Shown here piece by piece: positions 7,660 to 15,855 of a stretch of DNA of 64,000 bases; position 1 is the first letter of the stretch, and every line of letters starts with the position of its first letter. The DNA comes from JAWXTK01 sp044433645 (GTDB lineage Bacteria > Bacteroidota > Bacteroidia > Bacteroidales > Rikenellaceae), in the NCBI GenBank assembly GCA_044433645.1, contig JAWXTK010000001.1:70171-134170 (forward strand), in the 5' to 3' direction. Under the pieces are notes generated by a model, which saw only the letters and a list, made by a program, of their open reading frames with translations, was not told the origin of the DNA and did no database searches. The translations under genes were made by a program, and so were the position numbers.

Positions 7660-8835
7660 ATGGCAAGTATTAAAGTAAAATTCAGACCTTCACGCTGCGA
7701 GGGTAAACCTGGCGTAATTTACTACCAGGTAATGCACCGTAAAATTGCACGGCAAATCTCAACCCAGCTAAAAATCCCTCCCTCGCTGTGGGATGAAAAC
7801 CATGAAAACTTAACAAAACTCAGCGAGTACAACCAAATCAAAAGAGATCTTGCAAGGCTCAATGATATAGTGCAGAAATTTGAAAAACAAGGCAAGAATT
7901 ACACCTGTGATGATATAGTCACAAGTTTTAGAGACAATTCTCTCTACCCTACATTCTTGAGTTATATGCTTAAACATATAGACCTTCTCAAAAAAATGCA
8001 CAAAACGCGTGGGGCAGAGATTTACACCACAACTCTCAATAGTTTTATGCGTTATCTTAAGGGTGAAGATTTAGAATTTTCGGAGTTTACTTCAGGGCTT
8101 ATGGTGGGTTATCAAGCTTATTTACAAGAGCATAATATCACACTCAACACCATATCATTTTATATGCGTGTGCTAAGAGCTACTTATAACAGAGCCGTAG
8201 AAGAAACTATCACAGAGGATAAACACCCTTTCAAACACGTCTACACGGGCATAAGCAAAACTATAAAACGAGCACTGAGCCTAGAGCAAATAAAACTCAT
8301 AAAAAAATGTAACTTAACACACGAGCCTAAGTTAGCCTTTGCACGCGATATGTTTTTGCTGAGTCTCTACCTAAGAGGTATGTCGTTTGTGGATATGGCC
8401 TATTTAAAAAAGAAAGATCTTCACCACGGCAGTATTATTTATAATCGTCGCAAAACGGGAACACGTCTACAAATCAAGTGGGAGAAATCCATGCAGGATA
8501 TTTTAGATTGCTACCCGAGCAATCAAACTCAGCATTTATTCCCTATAATCACGCAAGATAAGCTAGAGCCACGCGTATATTACCGACGAATGCAGCACGA
8601 AATTAATATTGCACTTCATCAATTATCTGAGTTATTAAATCTAGATTTATCTCTTACGATGTATGTTGCACGGCACTCATGGGCATCCATAGCCAAGAGC
8701 CAAAACATACCTATTTCAGTAATAAGTCAGGGCATGGGTCACGACAGCGAAGCTACAACACAAATCTACCTTACCTCGCTAGAGAGTCAGATTATTGACA
8801 AGGCAAATTGCAAGATTATAAAACTTTTGCAATAA
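7660..8835 (+). CDS. Tyrosine site-specific recombinase of the Bacteroidota Arm/SAM-like type
   Basis: 391 residues. An N-terminal arm-binding domain (residues 1-80, IKVKFRPSRCEGKPG) is followed by a SAM-like core-binding domain and the catalytic domain. Catalytic candidates are Arg in LYLRGMSF, Lys in RRKTGTRL, Arg-His in YVARHSWAS, His in QGMGHDSEATT and Tyr in QIYL. The first His of the usual HxxR box is a Tyr here (YVAR), a form seen in Bacteroides phase-variation recombinases. Five bases after the stop lies the first of two 19-bp inverted sites, so local promoter inversion is the likely job. No phage or conjugative genes are nearby, which argues against a prophage or mobile-element integrase. 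Confidence 0.9.
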   Translation: MASIKVKFRPSRCEGKPGVIYYQVMHRKIARQISTQLKIPPSLWDENHENLTKLSEYNQIKRDLARLNDIVQKFEKQGKNYTCDDIVTSFRDNSLYPTFLSYMLKHIDLLKKMHKTRGAEIYTTTLNSFMRYLKGEDLEFSEFTSGLMVGYQAYLQEHNITLNTISFYMRVLRATYNRAVEETITEDKHPFKHVYTGISKTIKRALSLEQIKLIKKCNLTHEPKLAFARDMFLLSLYLRGMSFVDMAYLKKKDLHHGSIIYNRRKTGTRLQIKWEKSMQDILDCYPSNQTQHLFPIITQDKLEPRVYYRRMQHEINIALHQLSELLNLDLSLTMYVARHSWASIAKSQNIPISVISQGMGHDSEATTQIYLTSLESQIIDKANCKIIKLLQ

Positions 8836-8840
8836 GTGTA

Positions 8841-8859
8841 TATCTCTCATTAAGAGATA
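8841..8859 (+). repeat. Left inverted site (IRL) of the putative invertible segment
   Basis: TATCTCTCATTAAGAGATA. Two 6-bp arms (TATCTC/GAGATA) flank a 7-base asymmetric spacer, the usual form of a tyrosine-recombinase core site. The reverse complement is exact at 8994-9012. Confidence 0.8.
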
Positions 8860-8993
8860 GTTACAACACTTCAAAAGTAATTATAACAAACAAAATATCC
8901 AAATTCCAAGCCCCTTTTTTTAATATTTTTTTTCACATACGAAGCATAACTAAACCCTAATTGAATGATAATAAATACTTCAACTACTACTTT
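8860..8993. other. Putative 134-bp invertible DNA segment carrying an outward promoter
   Basis: Segment bounded by two identical inverted 19-bp sites next to a tyrosine recombinase gene. It has no coding content and is very A+T-rich. It carries one near-consensus promoter pointing left in this orientation (8872-8903). Inversion would point that promoter right, across 9013-9174. Nothing codes there, and the convergent 3' end of panE follows; no target gene is obvious on the right. Confidence 0.65.
8872..8903 (-). promoter_or_regulatory. Promoter inside the invertible segment, currently facing left
   Basis: On the minus strand TTTG (top 8900-8903), a 20-base spacer, then TACTTTTG (top 8872-8879). 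Transcription would start near 8867 and run antisense into the recombinase gene in the present orientation. Confidence 0.65.
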
Positions 8994-9012
8994 TATCTCT
9001 TAATGAGAGATA
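8994..9012 (-). repeat. Right inverted site (IRR) of the putative invertible segment
   Basis: TATCTCTTAATGAGAGATA, the exact reverse complement of 8841-8859 (19 of 19). The identity stops abruptly on both sides. Confidence 0.8.
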
Positions 9013-9174
9013 ATTATTTTCATTTAGAAAAAGTAGTGGTAAAAGCTCTAATATCATTTCAAGTTTGGTTCGTTTTTTTAACTTCTAATCTTGAAAATAT
9101 TATAGACTGGGGGGTCAATTAGTATAATAGTACATATTAGAGCGCCACTCACTTTCAATCTAAAACACCAAAAA
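9013..9174. other. Non-coding A+T-rich spacer right of the invertible segment
   Basis: No ATG on the plus strand and only one GTG-initiated frame of under 30 codons near 9045. I see no convincing terminator, so a rightward transcript from the inverted promoter would run antisense into panE. Confidence 0.5.
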
Positions 9175-10062
9175 TCACAGCTCCTCGCTAGATAAATCAT
9201 AGTAATGTGTAGCAATGCCAAGTTTAGCTCCCAAAGAAGAAATATATCTTGTCAGCGTGTCTACCTCGCTGGGTTTTGCACTGTGATAATCTCGCTGCAT
9301 AGACGAGGTTGAACCCTTGGGTGATTTTGCCCTCAGCGCTGAATTTCGCTCGTAAATATTCCACCTAAATTTAATGCCGTAGGCTTTGCCAACAGCCTCA
9401 AATTCATCACACAGACCTTTAAAAATCTTAGTATACTCCTCGCTCTCGCCTATCATATCACTAGTGATATTATACCACGTTGTGATGGTTGCAAAGGGCG
9501 AGATATAAGAAAACTTTTCCCAGATTGTAGTGCGTATATCATCGCTTAGCGTGAATTTATCTACGGCAGGGCTCATTAAATCATAGAACGCTTTGTTACC
9601 TATCATGTAATTAGCCAAAGAGCCTGTCTCGCTGATTACACCTGGCTCTAAAATCTTGCTATACACATACACACACCCCTCACACACAGTGCTTTGAGGC
9701 AAAGCAGCACGCAATTTTTCGGCTCCTTCGACTCCGTTTAAAAAGGTTATTATTGTTGTGTTTTCATCGCTCGCAGCCCTGAGTGCATCTATATTTTCAT
9801 CTATGCTATAACTTTTTGTGGTGTAAATTATATAGTCTAATTTGCCACATTGAGCAATATCGTCGGTGGCTATAAAAGCTCTAGAATTAAGCTCTGGGGC
9901 ATTGTCTCGCCTGAGGGTTATGCCATTTTTTTGTATAGCTTCTAAGTGTTTACCACGAGCAATTAGGTAAAATTGTATATCCTCATTATCTTTATAATAG
10001 TGAGTTGCCTGCACTGCAAGGTAACCCCCTACTCCTCCAACTCCAAAAATCGCTATTTTCAT
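9175..10062 (-). CDS. panE: Ketopantoate reductase-like protein (2-dehydropantoate 2-reductase)
   Basis: 295 residues. The Rossmann N-terminus GVGGVGGYLA binds NADPH. The family's catalytic and binding segments are visible: TTKSYSIDEN (Lys), FLNGVEGAEKL (Asn) and the C-terminal helical domain with the SSMQRDYHSAKPSEVDTL pattern, in which the Ser and Glu/Asp positions match PanE. The reaction gives pantoate for coenzyme A synthesis. It is transcribed alone from a promoter at 10088-10095, divergent from the lipoprotein gene. It could be a paralogue acting on another keto acid. Confidence 0.87.
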   Translation of the reverse strand: MKIAIFGVGGVGGYLAVQATHYYKDNEDIQFYLIARGKHLEAIQKNGITLRRDNAPELNSRAFIATDDIAQCGKLDYIIYTTKSYSIDENIDALRAASDENTTIITFLNGVEGAEKLRAALPQSTVCEGCVYVYSKILEPGVISETGSLANYMIGNKAFYDLMSPAVDKFTLSDDIRTTIWEKFSYISPFATITTWYNITSDMIGESEEYTKIFKGLCDEFEAVGKAYGIKFRWNIYERNSALRAKSPKGSTSSMQRDYHSAKPSEVDTLTRYISSLGAKLGIATHYYDLSSEEL

Positions 10063-10087
10063 AATTTTCTATATTAGTTTCTCAGAG

Positions 10088-10095
10088 CAAAGTTA
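10088..10095 (-). promoter_or_regulatory. -7 element of panE
   Basis: TAACTTTG on the minus strand, about 25 bases upstream of the start at 10062. Confidence 0.6.
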
Positions 10096-10119
10096 GAGAT
10101 TTTTAGTCATTTATTGTTA

Positions 10120-10150
10120 TTGTAGGACTTAAATTACAGGGTTATTTTTG
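10120..10150 (+). promoter_or_regulatory. Promoter of the cupin-like lipoprotein gene
   Basis: TTG at 10120-10122, a 20-base spacer and TATTTTTG at 10143-10150; start codon at 10179. Confidence 0.65.
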
Positions 10151-10178
10151 CACTTTAATAATCTTTTATTGTATAAAA

Positions 10179-10847
10179 ATGAAAAAAATAAGTATTCTTT
10201 TTAGTTTGCTAGCACTAACTTTGTTAGTATCGTGTAATTGTTGCCCACAAAGTGAAAAAGCAGAGAAAAAAACATTAAAATTCACCAACGAGCAGTTTTA
10301 TGATAGCGAGGGTAAGTTCCTAGAAGAAAAAGCCAAGGATGCAATCATCGAAATGCTAGAGTTTCACAACTACCCTGTTTTTGAATCACTTAGAGATAGA
10401 ATCTGGGTCACAGACTACAACAAGGGCAACTATGCCACACTTGGTCTAGCATCTATCACCTTTGTCAATGACACAAAAGATAAATATATGTTAATGGATA
10501 TTTTCTTGTTGCCAAATCAAATGTTAGGCGAACACATGCACTTTGCAGCCGAGGGTAATCCAGCAAAAATGGAGGGTTGGTTAGTGCGTCACGGCAAGAG
10601 CTACATCGCAGCAATAGGCGAGGATAACATGAGTGATTTCCCTCAAGTTAAAGTACCCTCTTATCACTGGGACGGCAAGGTTACAGCCAAACACATAGTA
10701 GAGGCAAACGAGGGTGACTTTGCACAATTATGCCAAGTAGAATCACCTCACTGGCAGTTTGCAGGCAATCAAGGTGCAGTAATCACCGAAGTAGCCAACG
10801 TTCACACAGGCTCAGGAGTTCGTCGCTCGGACCCTGCTATGAACTAG
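10179..10847 (+). CDS. Lipoprotein with a cupin fold, D-lyxose isomerase-like
   Basis: 222 residues with a lipoprotein signal (LLVSC at residues 15-19, Cys19 as lipidation site). The central region carries cupin-like metal ligands, EHMHF, and a second His/Glu set near GAVITEVANVHT, followed by GVRRSDP. This GxVxEVxxxHTxxGVRxxxP layout resembles D-lyxose ketol-isomerases and related sugar-binding cupins. An extracytoplasmic location is unusual for an isomerase, so ligand binding rather than catalysis is possible. It is a single-gene unit, closed by a strong terminator at 10858-10904. Confidence 0.68.
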   Translation: MKKISILFSLLALTLLVSCNCCPQSEKAEKKTLKFTNEQFYDSEGKFLEEKAKDAIIEMLEFHNYPVFESLRDRIWVTDYNKGNYATLGLASITFVNDTKDKYMLMDIFLLPNQMLGEHMHFAAEGNPAKMEGWLVRHGKSYIAAIGEDNMSDFPQVKVPSYHWDGKVTAKHIVEANEGDFAQLCQVESPHWQFAGNQGAVITEVANVHTGSGVRRSDPAMN

Positions 10848-10857
10848 AAAAAATCAA

Positions 10858-10904
10858 ACAAAGAAAATGCCACTTCAAAAAATTTGAAGTGGCATTTTCT
10901 TTGT
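10858..10904. terminator. Bidirectional terminator between convergent genes
   Basis: A perfect 22-bp inverted repeat (10858-10879 with 10883-10904) with a three-base loop. It lies between the lipoprotein gene and the convergent small basic protein gene, and ends in T-rich arms on both strands. Confidence 0.85.
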
Positions 10905-10911
10905 AATTAAA

Positions 10912-11109
10912 TTACTTCCTCCCCGTAGCCTTGGCCATACGCTTACGGTAGGCAGCTTTCATTTTGGCTGCTCCCGAGAGTGCTTTCCCTTTGGGGCGAT
11001 AACGTTTTTTTTCTCTTAGCAAAACGTCACCCTCCTCTTTTTTTCGAGCTTTAAATGTTACTGAATATTCGCCCAAGGGCTGAGAAGAATTTTCTTTTTT
11101 TTCTGTCAT
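10912..11109 (-). CDS. Small highly basic protein of unknown function
   Basis: 65 residues, rich in Lys and Arg, especially in the last 35 (KKRYRPKGKALSGAAKMKAA and a final KRMAKATGRK). There is no signal peptide and no membrane segment. It starts three bases after the sulfatase stop, so it is the last gene of the nitroreductase-sulfotransferase-sulfatase operon, and the terminator follows directly. The composition suggests nucleic acid or ribosome binding, but I recognise no family. Confidence 0.6.
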   Translation of the reverse strand: MTEKKENSSQPLGEYSVTFKARKKEEGDVLLREKKRYRPKGKALSGAAKMKAAYRKRMAKATGRK

Positions 11110-11112
11110 AGG

Positions 11113-12609
11113 TTATAATTTTTCCATAATTTCATTGAAGTAAGGCGTCATATCCAATGGATCTTCAACTCTGATTTGCAACTCTCTAAGTTTTGCAAAA
11201 AGTTTGGTCATAATGGCCTTATTTTTGCGCGTTGCCAAATCCTTCATCTCCAATGGATCTTTTTTAAGGTCATACAATCTAATAACCTTAGCCGTAGGAT
11301 AGATTATCATTTTATAACCATCACCTTTAACCATACGTTGTACACCTATGTAAGAGCCATAAATATACTCATACGCGCTTTTTTTGGTTTTACCCGTAGC
11401 CATAGGCATAAGTGAGTGGTAATCAACGTGTTCTGGTTTTTCTACGCCAGCGAGTTCCAACACCGAAGGCATAACATCTTGAAGATAAACATACTCATCA
11501 ATTTTTTTACCAGATGGAACATTAGGTCCACACACTATCAAAGGCACACGCACACTTTTCTCATACATATTTTGTTTGCCCATAAAACCGTGGTCACCAA
11601 TAGCTATACCGTGGTCAGCTGTAAAGAAAATATAAGTATTTTTGTCTTGCCCCGTAGCCTCTAGCGTGTTAAGAATTTCACCTATTTGCTTGTCCATGTG
11701 GGCAATAATAGCATAATATTCCTGGCGATTTACCTGAACCGAACGTTTATTACGTGGGAATGGAGCAAGTTTTTCATCGCGAAGATAACTACCAGTGCCT
11801 ATCTCAGTTGCGTATGGATACCCGGGGGTAAAGTTTTTAGGCACTGCAATATCTTCTGCTGGATAAGCATCTACATATTCTTTAGGAGATTGACGTGGGT
11901 CGTGAGCCGAATTAAAGGCCACATACATAAAGAAAGGCTTATCCACGGTTTTTGAATGATTCAAAAATCCTACAGCCTCGTCTCTAAGCACTTCACTCCA
12001 GTGAGTTCCACCAGCCCAGAATCCACCATACTGAGGATCATAAGGTTTCCAAGCATCTTCAGTTTTGCCATTAAATTTACGAGCATAGCAAGCTGGGTGT
12101 TGCTTAGGCATACCTCCACGCACTGTCCCAGTATGATCAAACACTTTCTGTGCTTTGGTTGTTAAGTGCCATTTACCAGCCATGTAAGTCTCATAACCTG
12201 CCTCGCGCATATACTGCGACCACAATTTAGGCACAGGTTTAACTGCCACAGTATATTCAGGCATTACTTTAGGACTATTAGGATCTGTCCTACCAGTTTG
12301 CGCCCTATTATTAGTTTGAGCAGCACGCCATAGATACTGACCAGTATTTAGCATGGTACGCGATGCCACACTCACCCCCGGACTCCAACCCCCTTGGTTG
12401 TGGGCTTGAGTAAAGCTCACACCACGCGCCATAAGCTTATCTAGGTTAGGAGTCTCAATGTCTTTATCGTACTCATGCTGAGAGTAAAGCGATTCAAAAC
12501 ACTGATCATCTGCAAAGATAAAAAGAATATTAGGCTTCTCATTAGCAGCCTTCAAGCTTGTAATCGCCAAAGCTGGCAAGCACAAACTTGATAGTAATTT
12601 TGTATTCAT
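11113..12609 (-). CDS. Secreted sulfatase, Ser-type S1 family
   Basis: 498 residues with an N-terminal signal peptide. Metal ligands appear in FIFADDQ (Asp34, Asp35) and in TADHG near residue 340. The modification motif is S80-V-A-S-R84, so Ser80 is the residue to become formylglycine, which requires the anaerobic radical-SAM maturase (not in this window). The sequence MAGKWHL is the conserved Lys/His active-site segment. S1 sulfatases remove sulfate from glycans or small esters. The substrate is not predictable from sequence alone. It lies directly downstream of an arylsulfate sulfotransferase gene, an unusual pairing. Confidence 0.93.
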   Translation of the reverse strand: MNTKLLSSLCLPALAITSLKAANEKPNILFIFADDQCFESLYSQHEYDKDIETPNLDKLMARGVSFTQAHNQGGWSPGVSVASRTMLNTGQYLWRAAQTNNRAQTGRTDPNSPKVMPEYTVAVKPVPKLWSQYMREAGYETYMAGKWHLTTKAQKVFDHTGTVRGGMPKQHPACYARKFNGKTEDAWKPYDPQYGGFWAGGTHWSEVLRDEAVGFLNHSKTVDKPFFMYVAFNSAHDPRQSPKEYVDAYPAEDIAVPKNFTPGYPYATEIGTGSYLRDEKLAPFPRNKRSVQVNRQEYYAIIAHMDKQIGEILNTLEATGQDKNTYIFFTADHGIAIGDHGFMGKQNMYEKSVRVPLIVCGPNVPSGKKIDEYVYLQDVMPSVLELAGVEKPEHVDYHSLMPMATGKTKKSAYEYIYGSYIGVQRMVKGDGYKMIIYPTAKVIRLYDLKKDPLEMKDLATRKNKAIMTKLFAKLRELQIRVEDPLDMTPYFNEIMEKL

Positions 12610-12627
12610 TTCTTATATTTTTTTATT

Positions 12628-14511
12628 TTACTTATATAGGTCTAATTTATAAAAACGGTAAATAGCCGAAGACGTATTCACATTTTTAAAATGACTACTA
12701 AACAACACCTCTCCGTCGGTATAAGATGCTTCGTATAATTTATTAGAAGTTGCATAACCACTAACAGTTGAAGTTGTAGAGGGGTAATAATATGCGTTTG
12801 ACATATACCAACTATAGTAGTTATCGGGTGTGTACCATGAATTTATGGCCTCTACCTGCATATTATCCTCATCTACTCTAACTGTAAACACGCGCGAGGC
12901 TCTAGTTGAAGCAGCATTATAAAGAGGTGTATTATGATTGTCAAACATCATAACATCCCCATTTGGCAAAATAGACACAGCATGTTGGCCAATATTCCAT
13001 TGCTCATAATCATCCTTATCAAAGTTAGTAGGCTCTAACAAATATTGCTGCCAATCATCGCCCACATTATAGTGAGGAGTTAACCACCACACTATACCAG
13101 TTTTATCAGTTGCCCCTCTTTTAATTTTGATAACACCTTGCCTGCGAGCTGAAATCACATAACAATCATCACTTTCGCTATAAGCAATAGCATTAATATG
13201 AGCCCAATCATCACCATAACCCGTATCACACACCGAGATTCTGTCTGTGTCAAGTATATCCTCAAGATCCAGTGCTGTAACCCTAGTTTGGTTTTCCATG
13301 TCTATCTCATAGATAATACACTCATTAGTGGTCGAAGGTGATTTAGTTCCTGGTATAGCTATAAGATTGTTTGGTCCTATGGCTGCCTCATGGTGAATAT
13401 CTGTGGCTGCATTAGGGTAAGAATGTATAATGTTACCTGCGTAGTCATACAAATAAACTCCCGTAGTGCTGGTTGCAAGTTGAGCTACATAGCGAACAAA
13501 TAATTGCTCATCTTTGTAAACAATAGGGAAAATAAAGAAGGCAGCTCCCTCAGAAACCAAGTCGTCGCTATACACCCAACGCACTTTATTGTATTCGTCT
13601 ATCCCCACCGAAACTACTTGGTGGCCAAACTCATCTTTATCAGAAGAATAACTTCCCGAAGACAGTCTGCTGGCATTGATATAAACCATATCAGATGCAT
13701 TACGCAGATTATCCGAACGATAAGTATCAAACTCATAAGCATCAATGTAAGGATACTCAGGTCTAAAATTAAACACGTTACGCAAAGTAACACCTGCGTT
13801 TAACTCGCAGTCTATATACACCGTGTTGACATAATTGTTATACAGCCCTAAAACTTGAATACTATGTTCCACTGCGTTATCAAAGCTAGTTGTAATATCA
13901 TTATTATCCTGACCCAAAAGAGTCATTTTAGGCTCAACAGTAAGACTCGAATTAAAACTTATCAGCGCAGATAACCCATTGCGTTTAGACGGATTAATCT
14001 CTTGATTTACAGAAGTTAAAACATTGCAAAAAGCAAAAGTTCCCACGCTATATTTCAAATCATTATCTACACAAGTGGCATCGGCATGAAATACTACTTC
14101 AGCACTATATTTGCCAGAGATTTCAGTGTAATCAGCATCCACAACTTGCACCCAAACATCATCCTCAAGCGAATACAACACCCAATCCTGAGAACTATCG
14201 GGTGCATAGAGCGTTAACGAGAATCCAAAATTACTTGGCTCACTATGAAACCCTATAACAAATTCGCGTTTATCACTCATATACCCACTCAAAGAAATAT
14301 CTGCTTGAGTAGATTCAAAAGAAATGGATTTAATAGAGGTTGAATCACTAAAGCTTATAACATCTCCATTTGAGAAAGTACTAGTTTTATCCCATTGAAA
14401 ACCTGGTTCTAAGGTCTCTGTATTACTATTATTAGCTGATAAATCTTCTTCAACTTCACAAGAGTACACCACAAAACATAAGACTAACAATAATAGTAAT
14501 CTATTTTTCAC
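12628..14511 (-). CDS. Arylsulfate sulfotransferase (ASST) lipoprotein
   Basis: 627 residues starting at a GTG, with a lipobox ending VYSC (Cys18). About residues 200-300 resemble an N-terminal ASST beta domain. The propeller follows, with motifs equivalent to the ASST active site: DIHHEAAIG, DDWAHINAIAY, ISARRQG and NIGQHAV, giving the expected His, His, Arg and the transiently sulfated His. ASST moves sulfate from one phenol to another without PAPS, outside the cytoplasm. The gene lies 13 bases after the nitroreductase gene and 18 bases before the sulfatase. Lipidation suggests it is at the cell surface or periplasmic. Confidence 0.88.
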   Translation of the reverse strand: MKNRLLLLLVLCFVVYSCEVEEDLSANNSNTETLEPGFQWDKTSTFSNGDVISFSDSTSIKSISFESTQADISLSGYMSDKREFVIGFHSEPSNFGFSLTLYAPDSSQDWVLYSLEDDVWVQVVDADYTEISGKYSAEVVFHADATCVDNDLKYSVGTFAFCNVLTSVNQEINPSKRNGLSALISFNSSLTVEPKMTLLGQDNNDITTSFDNAVEHSIQVLGLYNNYVNTVYIDCELNAGVTLRNVFNFRPEYPYIDAYEFDTYRSDNLRNASDMVYINASRLSSGSYSSDKDEFGHQVVSVGIDEYNKVRWVYSDDLVSEGAAFFIFPIVYKDEQLFVRYVAQLATSTTGVYLYDYAGNIIHSYPNAATDIHHEAAIGPNNLIAIPGTKSPSTTNECIIYEIDMENQTRVTALDLEDILDTDRISVCDTGYGDDWAHINAIAYSESDDCYVISARRQGVIKIKRGATDKTGIVWWLTPHYNVGDDWQQYLLEPTNFDKDDYEQWNIGQHAVSILPNGDVMMFDNHNTPLYNAASTRASRVFTVRVDEDNMQVEAINSWYTPDNYYSWYMSNAYYYPSTTSTVSGYATSNKLYEASYTDGEVLFSSHFKNVNTSSAIYRFYKLDLYK

Positions 14512-14524
14512 TGCAACTTATTTT

Positions 14525-15109
14525 TTAGTATTTATTATAGTGAACTTTCTCAGCTTTGAATTTATCTTTAGGCTCGCCTGCTTTTTCTGGGTAACCTATA
14601 ATAATAGCGTTCAAAGGTTTAACTCCTTCTGGAAGTTCTAATAATTTAGAAAGTTTTGTCATACGAGCATTGCCCTTTTCAGAGTAAGCACCTGTCCACA
14701 CAGCACCCAGACCCATAGCGTGAGCTGCCAAGAGTATGTTTTGAGATGCAGCGCTACAATCCAACATCCATGAAGGTGAAGTCACTGAATTACCCACAAC
14801 AACGATTACAAGTGGGGCTTTAGCTGCGATTTTCATACCACCAGCTATGGTTGGAAACTGAGCCAAGACAGCCTCATCGGTGATAACCACAAATTCCCAA
14901 GGTTGTTTGTTGCTACCTGTTGGAGCTGCCATACCTGCTTTAAGCAAGATGTCGATTTTTTCTTTTTCAACTTTTTGAGAAGTGTAAGCTCTTACGCTCG
15001 CACGAGTCATAATGTTGTCAAGGACTGCTTTTTCAGCATCTTTTGATGCTGCACTTACGGTGCTCACCAAAGCAAATGCAAGCGAAAATAAAATAAAAAT
15101 TCTTTTCAT
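14525..15109 (-). CDS. Exported nitroreductase-family protein
   Basis: 194 residues with a clear signal peptide (cleavage near VSA-AS). The FMN-binding core is visible: TRASVRAY, then AAPTGSNKQPWEFVV and AHAMGLGAVWTGAY. Nitroreductases are usually cytoplasmic; this one should act in the periplasm, where FMN loading and an electron donor are open questions. It is encoded 14 bases upstream of the ASST gene. It could act on nitro- or quinone-type aromatic compounds that are also sulfotransferase substrates, but that is inference. Confidence 0.88.
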   Translation of the reverse strand: MKRIFILFSLAFALVSTVSAASKDAEKAVLDNIMTRASVRAYTSQKVEKEKIDILLKAGMAAPTGSNKQPWEFVVITDEAVLAQFPTIAGGMKIAAKAPLVIVVVGNSVTSPSWMLDCSAASQNILLAAHAMGLGAVWTGAYSEKGNARMTKLSKLLELPEGVKPLNAIIIGYPEKAGEPKDKFKAEKVHYNKY

Positions 15110-15123
15110 AGTTTTGTATTGTT

Positions 15124-15507
15124 TTAAATTAAATTTCGTAAAATAAAAAAGCTTATAACGATAAATAAAATCACGTAAACGGCTCTTCCGTGATAAAGTA
15201 AATTCAAAGTTTTTCTAGCCCATATCTTAGATTTTTGCATTAATCTAAGCACATAATAAAGCACAATATAGGGAATAGAAATCACTAAAAGAGGATTATA
15301 TCCATAGGCCACAGCCACCTCTCCATTAGCAATATGGTGTAAGGCTCGCTGAGCGCCACACCCTGGGCATTGCCACCCGGTCAAAGACAAGAAAGGACAA
15401 CTAGGAAAAATAGCTGCCTTTAAAGGGTCAAAAAGATAAAATATGATTGCGATAAAGATTACACAGATTATCGCAATCATATAATATATTCTCTCCTTAG
15501 TAGCCAT
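15124..15507 (-). CDS. DUF2752 family membrane protein
   Basis: About 127 residues from ATG 15507. One hydrophobic helix near the N-terminus, then FLSLTGWQCPGCGAQRALHH (the DUF2752 CPGCGxxR signature), then two more hydrophobic helices. An alternative ATG at 15480 has a better Shine-Dalgarno-like AAGGAG upstream and avoids overlap with the preceding gene; I keep 15507 because it gives a charged N-terminus. DUF2752 has no known function. It often neighbours CD225-like (dispanin) genes, as it does here. Confidence 0.78.
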   Translation of the reverse strand: MATKERIYYMIAIICVIFIAIIFYLFDPLKAAIFPSCPFLSLTGWQCPGCGAQRALHHIANGEVAVAYGYNPLLVISIPYIVLYYVLRLMQKSKIWARKTLNLLYHGRAVYVILFIVISFFILRNLI

Positions 15508-15796
15508 AGTAAGCGCCACCGATACCTGCAGCCACACCTATCAGCACCAAAATAAAGTAAAGAACTACAACTCCAAGACCAATAAAGAAACCTATTTTTG
15601 TCCATTTACCAGCTTCGTTTGACTTAATTTGAGCAAGCTCATAATCACCTCTATCAAAAAGTTCATCAACTTTAGCAGCGTTAATAATACCTACTATACC
15701 AAAGGGCAAACAACAGAAAAGAGTCACCAAGATACTTTCCACCAACCAAGTTTTTGGTCTAATTGGCGCGTTTTGTTGAAATTGTTGATTTTCCAT
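15497..15796 (-). CDS. CD225/dispanin-like small membrane protein
   Basis: 99 residues from the ATG at 15796, because the longer frame starts inside the promoter at 15826-15855. A proline-rich N-terminus (ENQQFQQNAPIRPKTW) precedes two membrane segments around residues 20-45 and 70-95, with a polar loop GDYELAQIKSNEAGKW. This is the CD225/TM2-type layout common in Bacteroidota. The DUF2752 gene overlaps its 3' end. Function unknown. Confidence 0.8.
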   Translation of the reverse strand: MENQQFQQNAPIRPKTWLVESILVTLFCCLPFGIVGIINAAKVDELFDRGDYELAQIKSNEAGKWTKIGFFIGLGVVVLYFILVLIGVAAGIGGAYYGY

Positions 15797-15825
15797 AATT
15801 ATAAATTTAGTTAGTTTTATACTCA

Positions 15826-15855
15826 CAAATATACGAAAAATTTATGGTCATCAAA
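15826..15855 (-). promoter_or_regulatory. Promoter of the CD225-DUF2752-nitroreductase-ASST-sulfatase operon
   Basis: On the minus strand TTTG (top 15852-15855), 18 bases, TATATTTG (top 15826-15833). Expected start near 15820, so the 15796 ATG is favoured. Confidence 0.65.

Noticed and set aside
7660..8835. Prophage or conjugative element integrase
   Set aside because: No phage, conjugation or tRNA attachment gene flanks it; both neighbours are housekeeping or regulatory, and inverted sites lie next to it.
9045..9135. GTG-initiated frame in the spacer right of the invertible segment
   Set aside because: Under 30 codons, no ribosome site and no conservation information.
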